A stretch of DNA of 64,000 bases from Euleptes europaea (taxonomy: Eukaryota > Chordata > Lepidosauria > Squamata > Sphaerodactylidae): contig NC_079312.1 in assembly GCF_029931775.1 (NCBI RefSeq), forward strand, positions 115,876,872-115,940,871. Reading direction: 5' to 3'. A program made the translations under genes and the position numbers. How positions within the stretch are numbered: position 1 is the first letter of the stretch; every line of letters starts with the position of its first letter. The notes beneath the pieces were generated by a model. The model searched no databases, was not told the origin of the DNA, and worked only from the letters and a program-made list of their open reading frames with translations. Shown piece by piece: positions 28,955-40,651 of this stretch.

Positions 28955-30500
28955 AAGGGGTTGAACCCCATTCAAGTGTATTATCCAGGGAAATCCCTAA
29001 CTTCATACACATTTGTGCCCTTTCCTTCTAAAGCTATATGTGCACCTAGAAACCTGCTCCTGTAAGTCCAATGCATCGCTGAAGCAGCTGCCTTTTGTTC
29101 AGTTAGAAGTGTTTAGGTAAAGAATGGCTTAAGGGTGACTACAAAATTAGAGCAAAAACCATTATTCTCTCAAAATGTAGCTGTTGGGCGCTACCCTGAG
29201 CAGCCCGTTATCACGCTAAATCTCTTTTATCATTAAGCCTGCCCACTATCAGCCTAGCATGCAATTTCAGGAAAAGCACAGTGCTCTGTGCTAAAGGCTT
29301 CCAGCTCTTATTAGTAAATAAGAGACAATCAGCAATGACTCCTTTATCAAGATTAATATATGGTATTCCTGTATACATTTCAGGTTGAAGTAAGCATGTG
29401 CAAAACAGTGTTGTTACTTGTAGCCTCACTTAAGTAATGTCATGATGAGATGCATGGCAGGTAGAAAGCTCAAACATTATAATGTAGGAAGCAGACTTAA
29501 GCAAGCACATCTTTTGTTAACATTGCAATGTTAAGCTACAATTGTCTAATACACTTCAAGTGACTTTCTGGATTAGGGAAAGTGCTATACATTGTAAACA
29601 TTATAAAATGTGGAAAAATTTGACTTTTTCTTTGATTTATGCTTTATATCACAAAAAACAGTAATGGACAGAGGCATTACTGGTATTAGTTATTTGTAGA
29701 AGAACTGAGTAGCTTTCCAACGGTGATTTAAAATTTAAAATTGGTCACTTGATTCACAAGTTATAGGTCAAATTAGAAAAGGTAGGAAAAACTGGCTTCG
29801 GCCATCTTGGTGACATCATAAAAAGCTTAAGCTACCAACCAGAACAGATTATCACATCAAAATATATGGATATACACCTTTCAGAAAATCATAAAGAAAT
29901 GTTGACACCTTACCTGTACCAACATCTGGACTGGCCCATGGACCAGCAAAAAATACTTCCCAAGAATTTGAGTTGTGGTACGACTACCAAAAGTTTTTTA
30001 AAAACCTGCTATAAATGATGTGGTGCAATAGAATGGCATTTACATTCACAAAAAAGGGAGGAACATTTTCCAGCTTCCCTCCTTCCACTGCAGACCTGCC
30101 CTCCCCCATGTGTCCCTTATGTTGCAATAGAGCTAAATTTTCTTTCACCATGCATAAAGTCATTTCCATAGCCAAAACATAAAGAGGCTTCCTGATTGTG
30201 GAAGTGTTTAATTTCTTAGGTAGGATGGTTAAATGTGGGTGTCTTGACAAACTGGAGCTTTCCATTCCCACAAACTGCTATTTTAGAACCCTGGTTTGTA
30301 GGGGGAAATGAAGTCCCATTTTTCCAAGTATCCATATTCAGACATCATGACAAAGGGGTGTTAACCTGAAGACTGCTGAAGTCTTAGACTGAGGTCCAAT
30401 CGAAGGAGGGGAAGAAGGATGGGAGCCTAGCCAGAAACCAGGTTTATGCCCATCACGAATAAGATTTGTTCATGCTGGTGAGAATTCAGATTACATCCTT
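28955..30500. other. No feature recognised
   Basis: A/T-rich intergenic sequence with no ORF, exon or repeat end that I can support. Confidence 0.5.
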
Positions 30501-30832
30501 TGAAGAAGAAGAGCTGGTTTTTATATGCCTCTATCACGTATACTCTATCACTATATTCTCTATCACTTAACGGAGAATCAAAGTGGCTGACAATCACCAT
30601 CCCTTCCCCTCCCCACAACTGACACCCTGTGAGGTAGGTGGGGCTGAGAGAGCTCTAAGAGAGAGCTCAAGGTCACCCAGCTGGCTTCAAGTGTAGGAGT
30701 GGGAAAATCAACCCGGTTCACCAGATAGGAGTCTGCTGCTCACGTAGAGGGGTGGGGGATCAAACCCGGTTCTCCAAATTAGAGTCCATTGCTCCAAACC
30801 ACTGCTCTTAACCACTACACCACACTGACTTT
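30501..30832 (-). repeat. tRNA-derived squamate SINE (family A), near complete
   Basis: The minus strand runs from a tRNA-like head (AGTGTGGTGTAGTGGTTAAG, B-box-like GGTTTGATCCCC) through GAGGTAGGTGGGGC (seen on plus) to the GAAGAAGAAGAGCTGG end. It carries a local TCTATCAC-type expansion at about 30530-30565. Confidence 0.85.
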
Positions 30833-32050
30833 GAGAATTTTTTCACTTCATTGTGTGTCTGTACCACTTTAAAAGGGCAAAAGTCATATGTAAAAACATT
30901 CCTCAAATACGACTCCTTGCAAGTAGTAAGATAATGCACAAGAGAGAAGAGGCTACACTAAAACTCTTACCTTCCATGTTTATGTGATGAAACATTAAAA
31001 ATGCAAGTCTCGCCTGCAATCTGAACTTTCAAGCTTTGGAGGTTTTTAGAACCCTTTATCAGGCTGAATGTTCAGAACAAAAAAAGTGCTAAGGCAAGGG
31101 GAGAAGAAACAGCATTTTAAAGCATAGCAGCAAAGCCAAAAGCCTACAGTTGTACTCTAAAATGGAACACAGGATGTGCAGCAGACTAAACTGATTAGAT
31201 TATGCAGGATGTGGAACAAATTTAAGTTGCACCAAGTTGCCAAGACAGAAGAAAGCAATTTTGTCCCCCTTTGGCAGCAGTTCATCAAAGGACCCTCCAG
31301 AAATTGAATGTGACTTTTTGTAAGGGTGAAAGCAAAAGAAAAATGTGGTGGACCCTATATAAAAACACCAGAGATTAATTTAAGGAGTTTCATTGGGTAG
31401 AGAGTCAATGGAAGCCAACTTGAATAAATCACCTACTGGGTGGAAAGCAGCCAGCACCCATAAGCAAGGCCCCATTTGAAGATCAGTCCTCCTCCAGTTG
31501 AAGCATTCTTCTGTTTGATGGAAATATTTGAAAATTCCCCAAAGAGATAAAAGTTTCAAGAAGCCACCTTGGTCTGCAGACAAATCCCAATGTTCACCTA
31601 TTCTGGGTGGATCCTAAACTAACCTTCCACAGCCTACTAGAAGCAGGCTCCATTCCACTAATTCCTCCACTGCAAACAACCTTGCTCTGCTAGAAGAGGT
31701 GTGTTCTGCAGGAAGGAGGTTCCTTGATTCAGAGAAAACCCCCACCACTAGTGGAATGACTTCTCCGCATCCAGTCTGTGGTTCTCAGAGACACAGAAAC
31801 CTCGTTTCCAAATAATATGTTACAAAGCATGACTCAACTACTTCAGAATCACATGAAAATCATATAGCAAACATTCTTCCACTAAAACATGTAAGTAGTA
31901 GTTCAATGGATCTTGCTGCAGTATACTGTTAGTCAGGTGCAATAATGCACCTGGGTACAGAATAGAGACAAAATGAATACGTTCAACACACTGGAATATC
32001 TTCAGATCTTAAGAATGGTAGACAAAATAACCCTAGAATGGTTATTCAAC
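30833..32050. other. No feature recognised
   Basis: Intergenic sequence between a SINE and the presumed TRAPPC5 3' end. No gene or repeat ends seen. Confidence 0.45.
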
Positions 32051-32993
32051 AGTTTATTAACAGGCTAGGAGAGCAACAAGGACAGACCATTCAGAACCTT
32101 TAGTATCATAACTGTATTTAATGGAACAACTTCAAGCTATTTTTTAAAAAATAGTCTAGCAAGCAAGCTTTTTTCCACTGTAGGTTCTTGGTATTTTCCC
32201 CCTTTAACAATAAAATAACAAAAAGACCCATGCATCCATGGGAATCCTTAATTCAGACATGGACATCTGCCGCTAGATTGTGGCTTAAGTATGGAATGTT
32301 CTTGGGGGATCAAACTCTCAAACATGCATCGCTTGGCACCTTCCAAGCCTGATTTTGGAGAGAGGGGAAGTACTAGATTTAGAGCTCTGTTGATTTTATG
32401 TTTCCAGAGCAGCTCTACAGGCTGCCAGAACACAATGATCAAGAGTCTGCAGAATAAAATGGCTTTGCTCAACCAGCTCCAACTCATTCCTGCAAGCAAT
32501 AATGCAAGAAAGCCCCAATACTTAACAAAATCATCATCAGCAAAAACAAGACCATGAGAACTTCTTAGCTCATTCTAAACACAGACCATACACATTCATG
32601 CTTCAGAACCATTTTCTAGGTGCAACTTCAGAAGAGCAGCAACGTCACGGGAGAGAAAGGTGCCTTAAACCCAATCATACATATGTCCAAAAAGCTTAGC
32701 CCTGCTCACTGGCTACCCTGTGGCAGGGAAAAGTCTAATCTCCACTGCCTGTTCAACTTTCAGTGTTGCCAAGCTTAAGAATAGAAGAACTCTGGAAACT
32801 GAAATGGTCTTGGGTAATCAGAACCAATGCTGCAGAAAAATTCACTGTCAGAACTAATGTATAAGACATAACACGAAGTGGACAGATTTCCCCACACTAC
32901 ATACAGCCCAAACATGGTCAGGGGAGCAAGTTCAAAATCCTTTCAGAGTACATATATACAAGAGCAAATCGGATTAGTTCAGACGGCAGGTAC
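32051..32993 (-). other. TRAPPC5: Probable TRAPPC5 3' untranslated region
   Basis: Downstream of the TRAPPC5 stop on the minus strand with no other repeat or ORF. A minus-strand AATAAA at about 32052-32057 is a candidate polyadenylation signal. The extent is inferred from that signal only. Confidence 0.35.
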
Positions 32994-33564
32994 TCAGCGG
33001 CCGTCCAGAGCTTTGTCCCGTGCTATAACCGACTCATCAAATTTGATCATGAGGGTGGTGCCCTTGTGCCAGTGGGCCGTGACCTTCGCAGGGAAACCGC
33101 TGCAGGTGAGCATGGCCTCCACAATGCCAGCGGTGAAGGAGGCACAGTTGAGAGTGCTGTTCTCCTTGGGCACCGAAATGTACGTGTTGATGAGGGGCTC
33201 CTTTTCAATGATGTAGTAGGTCTTGTCATCGTCGTTGGCTTGCTCCAGCTTATCAGCCTCCTTCCCAAAGAGCGCCTTCCACACAGTCACCTTGATGAAG
33301 AGCAGGATGTTGATGACTTTCGTTTCTCGCTTGCCGTTCTTCTCCCGCATCACCAGAACGTCCAGGATGCGGGCTCCCACCTGCTGGCCAAGTTCAGAAA
33401 GCTTGTTCTGAAGCTCTGAGACCGAGTACACCCGGTTCTGGCAGTACTGCACAATCTCAGAGAAGAGTAGCGAAAAGGCACTAAGGCTGACATCTGTCTT
33501 TGGGCGGGTGAGCGACCTCTCAAGGATAGCCGACTTCCCACGAGTAAAGCGTGCGTCCATGGTG
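32994..33564 (-). CDS. TRAPPC5: TRAPPC5, trafficking protein particle complex subunit 5
   Basis: The CDS is 33560-32994 in one exon, 188 residues, the same length as human TRAPPC5. It begins MDARFTRGKSAILERSLTRP and contains FGKEADKLEQANDD, EPLINTYISVPKENSTLNCA and ALDGR at the end, close to identical with the vertebrate Bet3-family (Trs31-like) subunit. The protein is a core part of the TRAPP tethering complexes that activate Rab1 in ER-Golgi traffic. A splice acceptor (CTTTTCTTGATAG, then CACCATGG) lies 4 bases before the ATG, so a 5' non-coding exon must exist upstream, as in mammals. No breaks; clearly functional. Confidence 0.97.
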
Positions 33565-34799
33565 CTATCAAGAAAAGAAAAGGCTATTTACATCAAAAGC
33601 ATCTGTCTGAATCAGTACAACGGCTATTTTAAACAAGGAAATATTTTGCGTAGCAGCCTCTAACCGCTACCTAGTTTGCAAAGGAGGGGCAGACTTATAA
33701 GTTATTATGAAATAGCAGTTTGGGACACAGGGATGGAAACAGCAATCTGCTCACATAAGCCTGTGGATGTTCTCTGCTTTCCCCTCCCTAGAGCAGTTCC
33801 TTCTGACCCTACTTCCTCAGGGTGAGCTGCAGTAAAAAGGGACAGGAGGGTGAAATCGCTCCCTCCTCTCTTTCTAGCAGCACAGCTCTGTTGCTGGATG
33901 AGTCAAGAAGGTTGATTTTTGCCCCATCCCCCCTCCTTACTGACCCACATGGCTACTACTCCATGTGGGTGCCACAACCCTGGAATCAGTTTCCTGAGGT
34001 CAGAAGGGCTTGCTGAAGGGAGGGTAGGGAAAGGGAAGCCACCCCCAAAACAGTCAACACCTTTCGCTAACGGTTTGCTGGATCCAGTTAATAGACTGGG
34101 GAGTCCTGGGTCCAAAGAGCTGTTCAGCTATAAAGACCACCAGGTGACCTCAAGATAATTATTTATATGTAGTTTAATTTGCAAGTGTCATGTGACAAAG
34201 AATAGGGGGAGGGGCAATCCCATATATGCCACTCTAGCACAAAGGATGCAGACAATATAAATCAAATGTATCACCTAACAAGATTGTTTTTATTTTTTGA
34301 AAAACAATGTCAGATAAAGAAGAAACCAAAGTTCTAAAATATTAAACTTTGCAATTTGTATTACTTTTACAGTTTTATCAAGTTGACAATTTGCTGCATC
34401 AACGTTTGGCTGGTCAAACAGACTGCATCAATCCATTCATTCATGGAACGTTCTAAAACGAGTCGGTCCAGTCAAAACATTGTATCTGCTCTGTGTTTAT
34501 CATTACGTTTGACCTCCTTGGCTATCAATACTCTGATCAAACCATCCCTGTAATTAAACTAGTAAGAAATAATGGCTCAGCTTTACGGTGCAGTCAAAAA
34601 CTTCCGACTCCAAATATAAACCAACCTCGAGCCTCTTTTATTCTCTAGGATCTTTGGAAAGTGTAATCCTATGGGGGAGTTAAAGATAACCAAAGGATTC
34701 TCACGCACACATCCATGAAACTACAATCTCCGTAGCCTCCCCCCCCCCTCATTTGAGCAAATACCATGCCAGTTAATCCAAGTGTCTACCTTTTTACTC

Positions 34800-35275
34800 T
34801 CGTCGCGCAGGTGTGAGAAACGATTCCCTTTTCCCCAGGGAGAACAGCTGCACCCGGGATCAGGGCGGTTTTTAAGGGGAGAGGGGAGATCGTCCCGCTC
34901 CTACTGAATCCGGGCGGTTGCCAGCAGGACCGACGCTGAAGCCACAGAATGAGGCTGGGGGCAACCAGGGGTCACAACTGACTCCCTTCCTCACCCCCTC
35001 TGCAACACCTGGATGTTCAGACGAGCCCCTCCCTTCCCCACCCCGAAAGCCTGATTCCCCCCACTGTCGCGCTCACGCAACCTACCAAGCGGTCACTCTG
35101 CGTCTTTCACTTCCGTCTATTCGCAGCCCTTTACGACTGCTGCAAAAGAAGCACCGTCCTCTAAAGGAAGAGACAGGAGACCGGAAGTATTACTATGGCA
35201 ACGAGTCAAAGCCTAACGGCTCGTGGACGGAAAACAAGCTTGAACTTCCGGTAAAGATTGAAAGTCGCTATTGAC
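34800..35275 (-). promoter_or_regulatory. TRAPPC5: TRAPPC5 GC-rich promoter and candidate 5' non-coding exon
   Basis: CpG content rises here and no TATA box is seen. ETS-type sites lie at 35109-35116 (ACTTCCGT), 35181-35188 (CCGGAAGT) and 35244-35251 (ACTTCCGG), typical of housekeeping promoters. A plausible donor on the minus strand, CGCTTG then GTAGGTTGC, would end a leader exon at 35086. The coding exon's acceptor 1.5 kb downstream needs such a donor. Exon extent is inferred. Confidence 0.55.
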
Positions 35276-35382
35276 TTGGCGCCCCTCTAGGCTTTAGCAT
35301 CTCTATGTTGAAAACAGTCTATTACTGAGGAGGCAATGGCTTCCAGGCCGATGTATGGAATATAGAGAAATATAGAGAAACT

Positions 35383-35526
35383 TCTTCAGCTGTATCTGAA
35401 GAAGTGAGCTGTGGCTCACGGAAGCTCATACCCTACCAGAAAATATTTTTGTTAGTCTTTAAGGTGCTACTGGACTCTGGCCCTTTTTGACTACTACAAA
35501 CAGACTAACACGGCTACCCACTGTGA
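35383..35526 (+). repeat. Half unit of short hammerhead-bearing family, 11-bp TSD
   Basis: Runs from a remnant of the inverted arm (CTTCAG) through CTGAAGA (35396-35402), stem II GTGAGC/GCTCAC, and on through CTTTAAGGTGCTACTGGACT to the outer end AACACGGCTACCCACTGTG. Direct repeats ATAGAGAAACT at 35372-35382 and 35527-35537 flank it. The GAAA box reads GGAA (35420-35423), so its ribozyme core is probably inactive. It lies about 110 bases beyond the TRAPPC5 promoter. Confidence 0.8.
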
Positions 35527-35631
35527 ATAGAGAAACTGAGTGTGTGCTTTTGGCTCCCTCCAGTGGCCACTTTGTGTGATTACAACGTTCTGTGAAGCTG
35601 GCGCGATTGGAATGTAGTACTAAGCATCTGA

Positions 35632-36900
35632 TTTCTCACGCAAGTAAAGTGATGCTCAAAATCTTACAGCAAAGGCTGTTACCATATATGGAACGAGAAA
35701 TGCCTGATGTTCAAGCTGGTTTCAGAAAAGGAAGAGGCACTAGAGATCATATTGCAAATATACGCTGGTTACTGGAGCGTACGAAAGAATTTCAGAAGAA
35801 AATCAGCTTGTGTTTCATAGATTACAGCAAAGCTTTTGACTGTGTGGATCATGAAAAGCTATGGCTGGTTTTAAAGGAAATGGGTGTGCCACTACATCTG
35901 ATTGTTTTGATGCGCAATCTGTACTCTGGACAAGAGGCCACAGTTAGAACAAAATATGGAGAAACGGAATGGTTTCCAATTGGCAAAGGTGTCAGACAAG
36001 GATGTATTTTATCTCCCTATCTCTTCAATCTATATGCAGAACATATAATTAGGAAAGCAGGATTAGATTTAGATGAAGGTGGAGTGAAAATTGGAGGGAG
36101 GAACATTAATAGTTTGAGATATGCTGATGACACTACATTATTGGCAGAAAATAGTGAAGATTTGAAACAACTACTGCTGAAAGTTAAAAGAGAAAGTGCC
36201 AAAGCAGGACTGCAGCTGAACATCAAGAAAACAAAAGTAATGACCACAGGAGAATTACACAACTTTAAGGTTGACAATGAGGAAATTGAAATTGTTCAAG
36301 ACTTTCTATTCCTTGGCTCCACCATCAACCAAAAGGGAGACTGCAGCCAAGAAATTAGAAGGAGATTGAGACTGGGAAGGGCAGCCATGAAGGAGCTAGA
36401 AAAGATTTTGAAGTGTAAGGATGTGACTCTGGCCACCAAGACTAGATTAATTCATGCCATCATATTCCCTATTACAATGTATGGGTGTGAAAGCTGGACA
36501 ATGAAGACAGCTGATAGGAAGAAAATAGATTCCTTTGAAATGTGGTGTTGGAGGAAAGTGTTGCGGATTCCGTGGACTGCCAAAAAAACAAATCAGTGGG
36601 TTATAGATCAAATCAAGCCTGAACTGACCCTAGAAGCTAAAATGACTAAACTGAGGCTGTCGTATTTTGGTCACGTCATGAGACGACAAGAGTCACTGGA
36701 AAAGACCGTCATGATAGGAAAAGTTGAGGGCAGCAGGAAAAGAGGAAGACCCAACAAGAGATGGATTGACTCAATAAAGGAAGCCACAGCCTTCAATTTG
36801 CAAGATCTGAGCAAGGCTGTCAAAGATAGGACATTTTGGAGGACTTTCATTCATAGGGTCGCCATGAGTCGGAAGCGACTTGACGGCACTTAACACACAC
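35632..36900 (+). mobile_element. RTE-BovB LINE, 5'-truncated, ORF still open, with TSD
   Basis: Flanked by TAAGCATCTGA at 35621-35631 and 36901-36911, with a 3' tail CTTAACACACAC. The plus-strand frame is open for about 1.26 kb and ends in a natural stop. It shows the BovB reverse transcriptase from HASKVMLKILQQRLLPYMER through GFRKGRGTRDHIANIRWLLE, FIDYSKAFDCVDHEKLW, GVRQGCILSPYLFNLYAEHI and RYADDTTLLAENSEDL to the tail WCWRKVLRIPWTAKKTNQW, LSYFGHVMRRQESLEKTVM and RKRGRPNKRWIDSIKEA. The endonuclease half is missing by truncation on insertion. The open frame and clean duplication suggest a young insertion. Confidence 0.93.
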
Positions 36901-36929
36901 TAAGCATCTGAAAAGAGGAGATGTGGAAA

Positions 36930-37025
36930 GGAAAGCTTAGCTCACGTTGGAATAAGTGTTGTTAGTGTTTAAAGTGCTACTGGACTTCTATTTTGCTGTG
37001 CAAGACTATCACAGCTACTTTTTTG
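36930..37025 (+). repeat. Outer fragment of short palindrome family
   Basis: Contains GAAAGCTTAGCTCACGTTGG, GTTAGTGTTTAAAGTGCTACTGG split by a little divergence, and GCAAGACTATCACAGCTACT, parallel to the outer half of 35404-35520. The core is decayed. Confidence 0.6.
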
Positions 37026-37184
37026 CACTGTAGTACCTTTTATTAGGATCAGCCAAATGGGGTTGCCAGGTCCCTCCTGGCAATCATGCAGGGGGGCGGC
37101 ACGGGGGACTCACCAGGAGCAGGAGGAAGGCCTAGGCTGCTGTCGCTGGCGATGTGGCAACATCGCTTCCAGCACGTATCAGAC

Positions 37185-37386
37185 GTAGGGTTGCCAACCT
37201 CCAGGTAGTAGCTGGAGATCCGCTATTACAACTGATCTCCAGCTGATAGAGATCCGTTCCCCTGGATAATAATGGTCGCTTTGGCAATTGGACTCTATGG
37301 AATTGAAGCCCCTCCCCAAACTCCGCCCTCCTCAGGCTCTGCCCCAGAAACCTCCCGCCGGTGGCAAAGAGGGACTTGGCAACCTG
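37185..37386. mobile_element. TAGGGTTGCCA hAT MITE copy
   Basis: Starts TAGGGTTGCCAACCTCC and ends GACTTGGCAACCTGG, with the family blocks GTAGCTGGAGATCCGC and CTCTATGGAATTGAAGCCCC between. The right terminus is slightly decayed. Confidence 0.8.
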
Positions 37387-38365
37387 GTTTGTTGTGAGCC
37401 AAAAGGCACGAGCTGAAGGGCCACATTTTATGTACATGTGTGTTTTGTTCAGAGCCATCATCCAGGTGAGAGGTGGGCCTGAATTGATGTTTGCTTTATG
37501 TTTTCCAAGACCCAGGTGAAAGGTGGGTCTAGACTTATGTACAGCAAATATTAAGTGTGAGTGTGTCCTTTGTGAAGTGACTACTAAGGGTGTGTCTTTA
37601 CTTTTTCTGGTTATTAGTTCCTTTGCCTGCTGGTGGGAGAAATGTACTTGGGGGGATGGAATGGGGTGAAAGATGGTGCCATGATTCATAGTGTGTGGAG
37701 TAGGGGGAGATATGTGTATGGGGGAGGGGGGAAGAAGCAGGCCAGGTAAAGGGCAGGGACAGAAGACAATTGCATTCTGTTGCCCTTTCTGGCTCTTCTT
37801 CCAGCCAAAGTGATGTTGGTAACCATAGCAATGACCCACCAGGCTATAAAATCTTGCCACTAAATGCCAGGTCAGTCACAGGAAAAACAGCAGCCATCCA
37901 GGATTTAATCCTGGATGAGAGGGCTGATCTGGCATGTATCACTGAGACTTAGCCAGGGGAGGGAGAAGGGTTAACCTTTCCCAATTGTGCCTCTTGAAGT
38001 ATTTGGGGATGCATCAGTATATGTCTAGCAGGAGGGGGGGAGGAGTTACTGTAGTCTATAAGGATTCTGTCCCCCTAGCATGGTACCCATCCTGAACATT
38101 ACTGGTTTTGAGGCTCTCAATCCTAACATTGAGATTGATGGACAGGAGTTGGGGTTCTTTAAGTGTACCACCAACCCTGTTGCTGGAAAGTCTGCTTGCC
38201 TGAGCTGACAGAGGTGGTCTCAGAGGTAGTGTTGAGGACCCCTAGGCTGATTGTCCTGGGGTACTTCAATATTCATGCTGAAGCTGTCTTGTCAGGAGTG
38301 GCTCAGGAATTCATGGTCTCCAAGATAACCATAGGCCTATCTCAGGTAATAACTGGACCTAAACG

Positions 38366-38605
38366 TAGGGCTGCTAACCTCCAGATAGAGGCTGTAGATC
38401 TCCTGGAATTATAACTGATCTCCAGAATACATAATTGCTTATTTGTCGGTTTGTTTAAAACATGTATTCCACCTTCTCCTGCTGTGGAACGTGGGCTGCA
38501 TGGCATTATACCTTACTGAGGTCCCTCCCCTCCTTAAAACCCACTCTCCCAGGCTCTGCTCTCAAATCTCCAGGTATTTCTAAACCCAGAGTTGGCAGCC
38601 CTACC
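38366..38605. mobile_element. TAGGGTTGCCA hAT MITE, diverged
   Basis: TAGGGCTGCTAACCTCCAG at the left and GTTGGCAGCCCTA at the right, with an extra non-family segment at about 38426-38495. Inserted in the old LINE. Confidence 0.6.
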
Positions 38606-38661
38606 TACACATTATGCAGGTCACACTATTGATCTGGGATTTTATTCTGGGAAGGAGGTAG

Positions 38662-38862
38662 AGATGCCAGCCTCCAAGTGAGAGCTGGGGACCCCCCAAA
38701 ATTACAGCTAATCTCCAGACAACAGAGATCTGTTCCCCTGGAGAAAATGGAGGCTTTGGAGGGTGGACTGTATGGCATTGTATTCCACTGAGGTCCCTGT
38801 CCTGCCCAGGTTCCATCCCCAAATCTCTAGGAGTTTCCCAACCTGGATCTGGCAACTGTATC
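38662..38862. mobile_element. TAGGGTTGCCA hAT MITE, diverged
   Basis: Family blocks in order: ATGCCAGCCTCCAAGTGAGA, CAGAGATCTGTTCCCCTGGA and TTTCCCAACCTGGATCTGGC, ending CAACTGTA. Inserted in the old LINE. Confidence 0.6.
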
Positions 38863-39259
38863 CCCGCCATCCCCTGCCAGTGGTAATGGGGAACCTTGCA
38901 ATGCTAGCAGGAGGAATGTGATCTCAGGGTGGAGGAATTTATGTTGTTTCCTTTGTCACTGTTTACTTGGGTTTAGACGGGGATATCAAGACTCTGCAGG
39001 AGTGGGGGAATCTCTTAAAATGATCTGCCTCTGGAGACAAATGAATCCAAATGGCTTTCTTATGGTTCTAAAGGATTTTCCTGTTGATATGGTTGGTGCT
39101 TCTGTCAATGCCCCGGTTGACCTCTGGAATGAGGAAATGGCCCAGGTGGTTGTCACCCAATGGTTCCCAGGCAGCCTCTCCCAAGTGTTAGAGCCCAGGT
39201 AGCCCCTTGGTTTTCTGAGGCGTTGAGGGTCATGAAAAGACAAGGGCGGTGGTTTAGAG

Positions 39260-39452
39260 CAGAGGTTCCCAAACTGTGCTCCAAGGAGCACTTGGTGCTC
39301 TGTGAAACATCTCCTAGTGCTCCGTGAAGAGATTGGAAAGAAAAATACTACTGTCATTCGGTTTAGTATATAGGTGCTAGGTGAAAATTCACTCCGTGGC
39401 AAATTTCTCTCCTGAAAAGTGCTCCATGACTCAAAAAGTTTGGGAACCACTG
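39260..39452. mobile_element. Small hAT MITE, 193 bp, perfect 8-bp TSD
   Basis: Ends CAGAGGTTCCCAAACTGTG (39260) and AGTTTGGGAACCACTG (39452), flanked by GTTTAGAG at 39252-39259 and 39453-39460. The repeated GTGCTC / CTCCRTGA motifs inside are subterminal-like. No ORF. Confidence 0.88.
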
Positions 39453-39891
39453 GTTTAGAGCAACAGTCCAGGAAGAGTTGGGAAAATTTTGATAAGACAT
39501 GGGCAAAAGCTCATTTTAAAGTGTTCGTCGCAGGAGTCATGGAGGCAATGAAAAAAACACTTTCCCAATACCATTGGGTGTGCACAGTGTAGGCCAGTGG
39601 AGCTGTTCTGGGTGGTCAAGGGCCTGTTGGGATCTGCAAAGAAGGCACAGGCTCTGGCAGATGTCAGTCAGGAGGACTGGCTTAAGCAGGAAAACACCCT
39701 GAGGATGACAAGCTAAGTATCATAACATAGGGTCACAGACAATCAACACTTTCAAGCCAATGGGTTGCCTGGGTCACAGTGCAGTCCTAAGCAGAGTTAT
39801 AGCCTTCTAAGTCCAATGAAGTCAGGATGTAACTGTTTAGGATTGCACTGTTAATCTCTCATGTTATTGTGTATGCCTATTAGAAATCTGC

Positions 39892-40111
39892 CCTGACCTG
39901 GATGGCCCAGGCTAGCCTGATCTCGTCAGATCTCAGAAGCTAAGCAGGGTCAGCCCTGGTTAGAATTTGGATGGGAGACCACCAAGGAATACCAGGGTTG
40001 CTGTGCAGAGGAAGGCTCTGGCAAACCACCTCTGTTAGTCTCTTGCCATGAAAACCCCAAAAAGGGGTCGCCATAAGTTGGCTGCGACTTGACGGCACTT
40101 TACACACACAC
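39892..40111 (+). repeat. 5S rRNA-derived SINE with BovB-like tail, complete
   Basis: The head follows 5S rRNA from CCTGATCTCGTCAGATCTCA through AAGCTAAGCAGGGTCAG, TGGATGGGAGACCACCAAGG and AATACCAGGGTTGCTGT. The tail GGGGTCGCCATAAGTTGGCT then GCGACTTGACGGCACTTTAC and CA repeats matches the BovB end at 36857-36900. Thirteen-base duplications ATTAGAAATCTGC lie at 39879-39891 and 40112-40124. Confidence 0.92.
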
Positions 40112-40433
40112 ATTAGAAATCTGCATAAGGGTTAGGTTTTAAAATGTTTACACATGATACCAATATGCGTCAGGAGCAATTACTGTTCCACAACAGGCAA
40201 AATTATCCTACACCCTTTTCTTCTGGGCATTTTTTGGTACAAGAATGGCACCATTTTTCTTAGTCTTTCATGAACACCCTTGCCATGATCTTTCCAATGA
40301 TGTGCAAAGGGTGGGTGCTAGTTCTAGTTTTTCCCGTTGCATGCTGTCACCTCTATGATTTGGAGGGACAGCTACAAACTCTCTGGTTTGACTACGGTAT
40401 TATCTTCGTAATTAGAGAACTGGGTTGAACAGT

Positions 40434-40651
40434 AGGATTGCCAGCTCTGAGTTGGGAAATATCTGGAGATTTGGAGGGTGGAGGCTGAGGAGGGGAGGGT
40501 TGGGAGAAGGGAGGGACCTCAATGGTGTAAATTGCCATAGAGTCCACTTTTCAAAGTGGCCATTTTCTCCAGGTGAACCGATCTCTGTCGCCTGAAGATA
40601 CATTGTAATCCCAGGAGATCTCCAGCCACCACCTGGAGGTTGGCAACGCTA
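40434..40651. mobile_element. TAGGGTTGCCA hAT MITE copy
   Basis: Ends TAGGATTGCCAGCTCTGAG and GGAGGTTGGCAACGCTA, with family blocks between (ATATCTGGAGATTTGGAGGG, TGCCATAGAGTCCACTTTTC). No clear duplication. Confidence 0.72.

Larger units (their letters stand above)
37780..39720 (+). mobile_element. Old CR1/L2-type LINE, endonuclease remnants, split by MITEs
   Basis: The translated piece at 37849-37950 reads LNARSVTGKTAAIQDLILDE then RADLACITET, the start of a CR1/L2-clade endonuclease. Further pieces are PRLIVLGYFNIHAEA (about 38239-38283) and GSLSQVLEPR near 39175. hAT MITEs interrupt it at 38366-38605, 38662-38860 and 39260-39452. Heavily decayed, with several stops and frameshifts. Confidence 0.65.

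Noticed and set aside
39893-39990. 5S rRNA gene
   Set aside because: The 5S-like region is diverged and partial, is joined to a BovB tail and is flanked by a target duplication, so it is a SINE.
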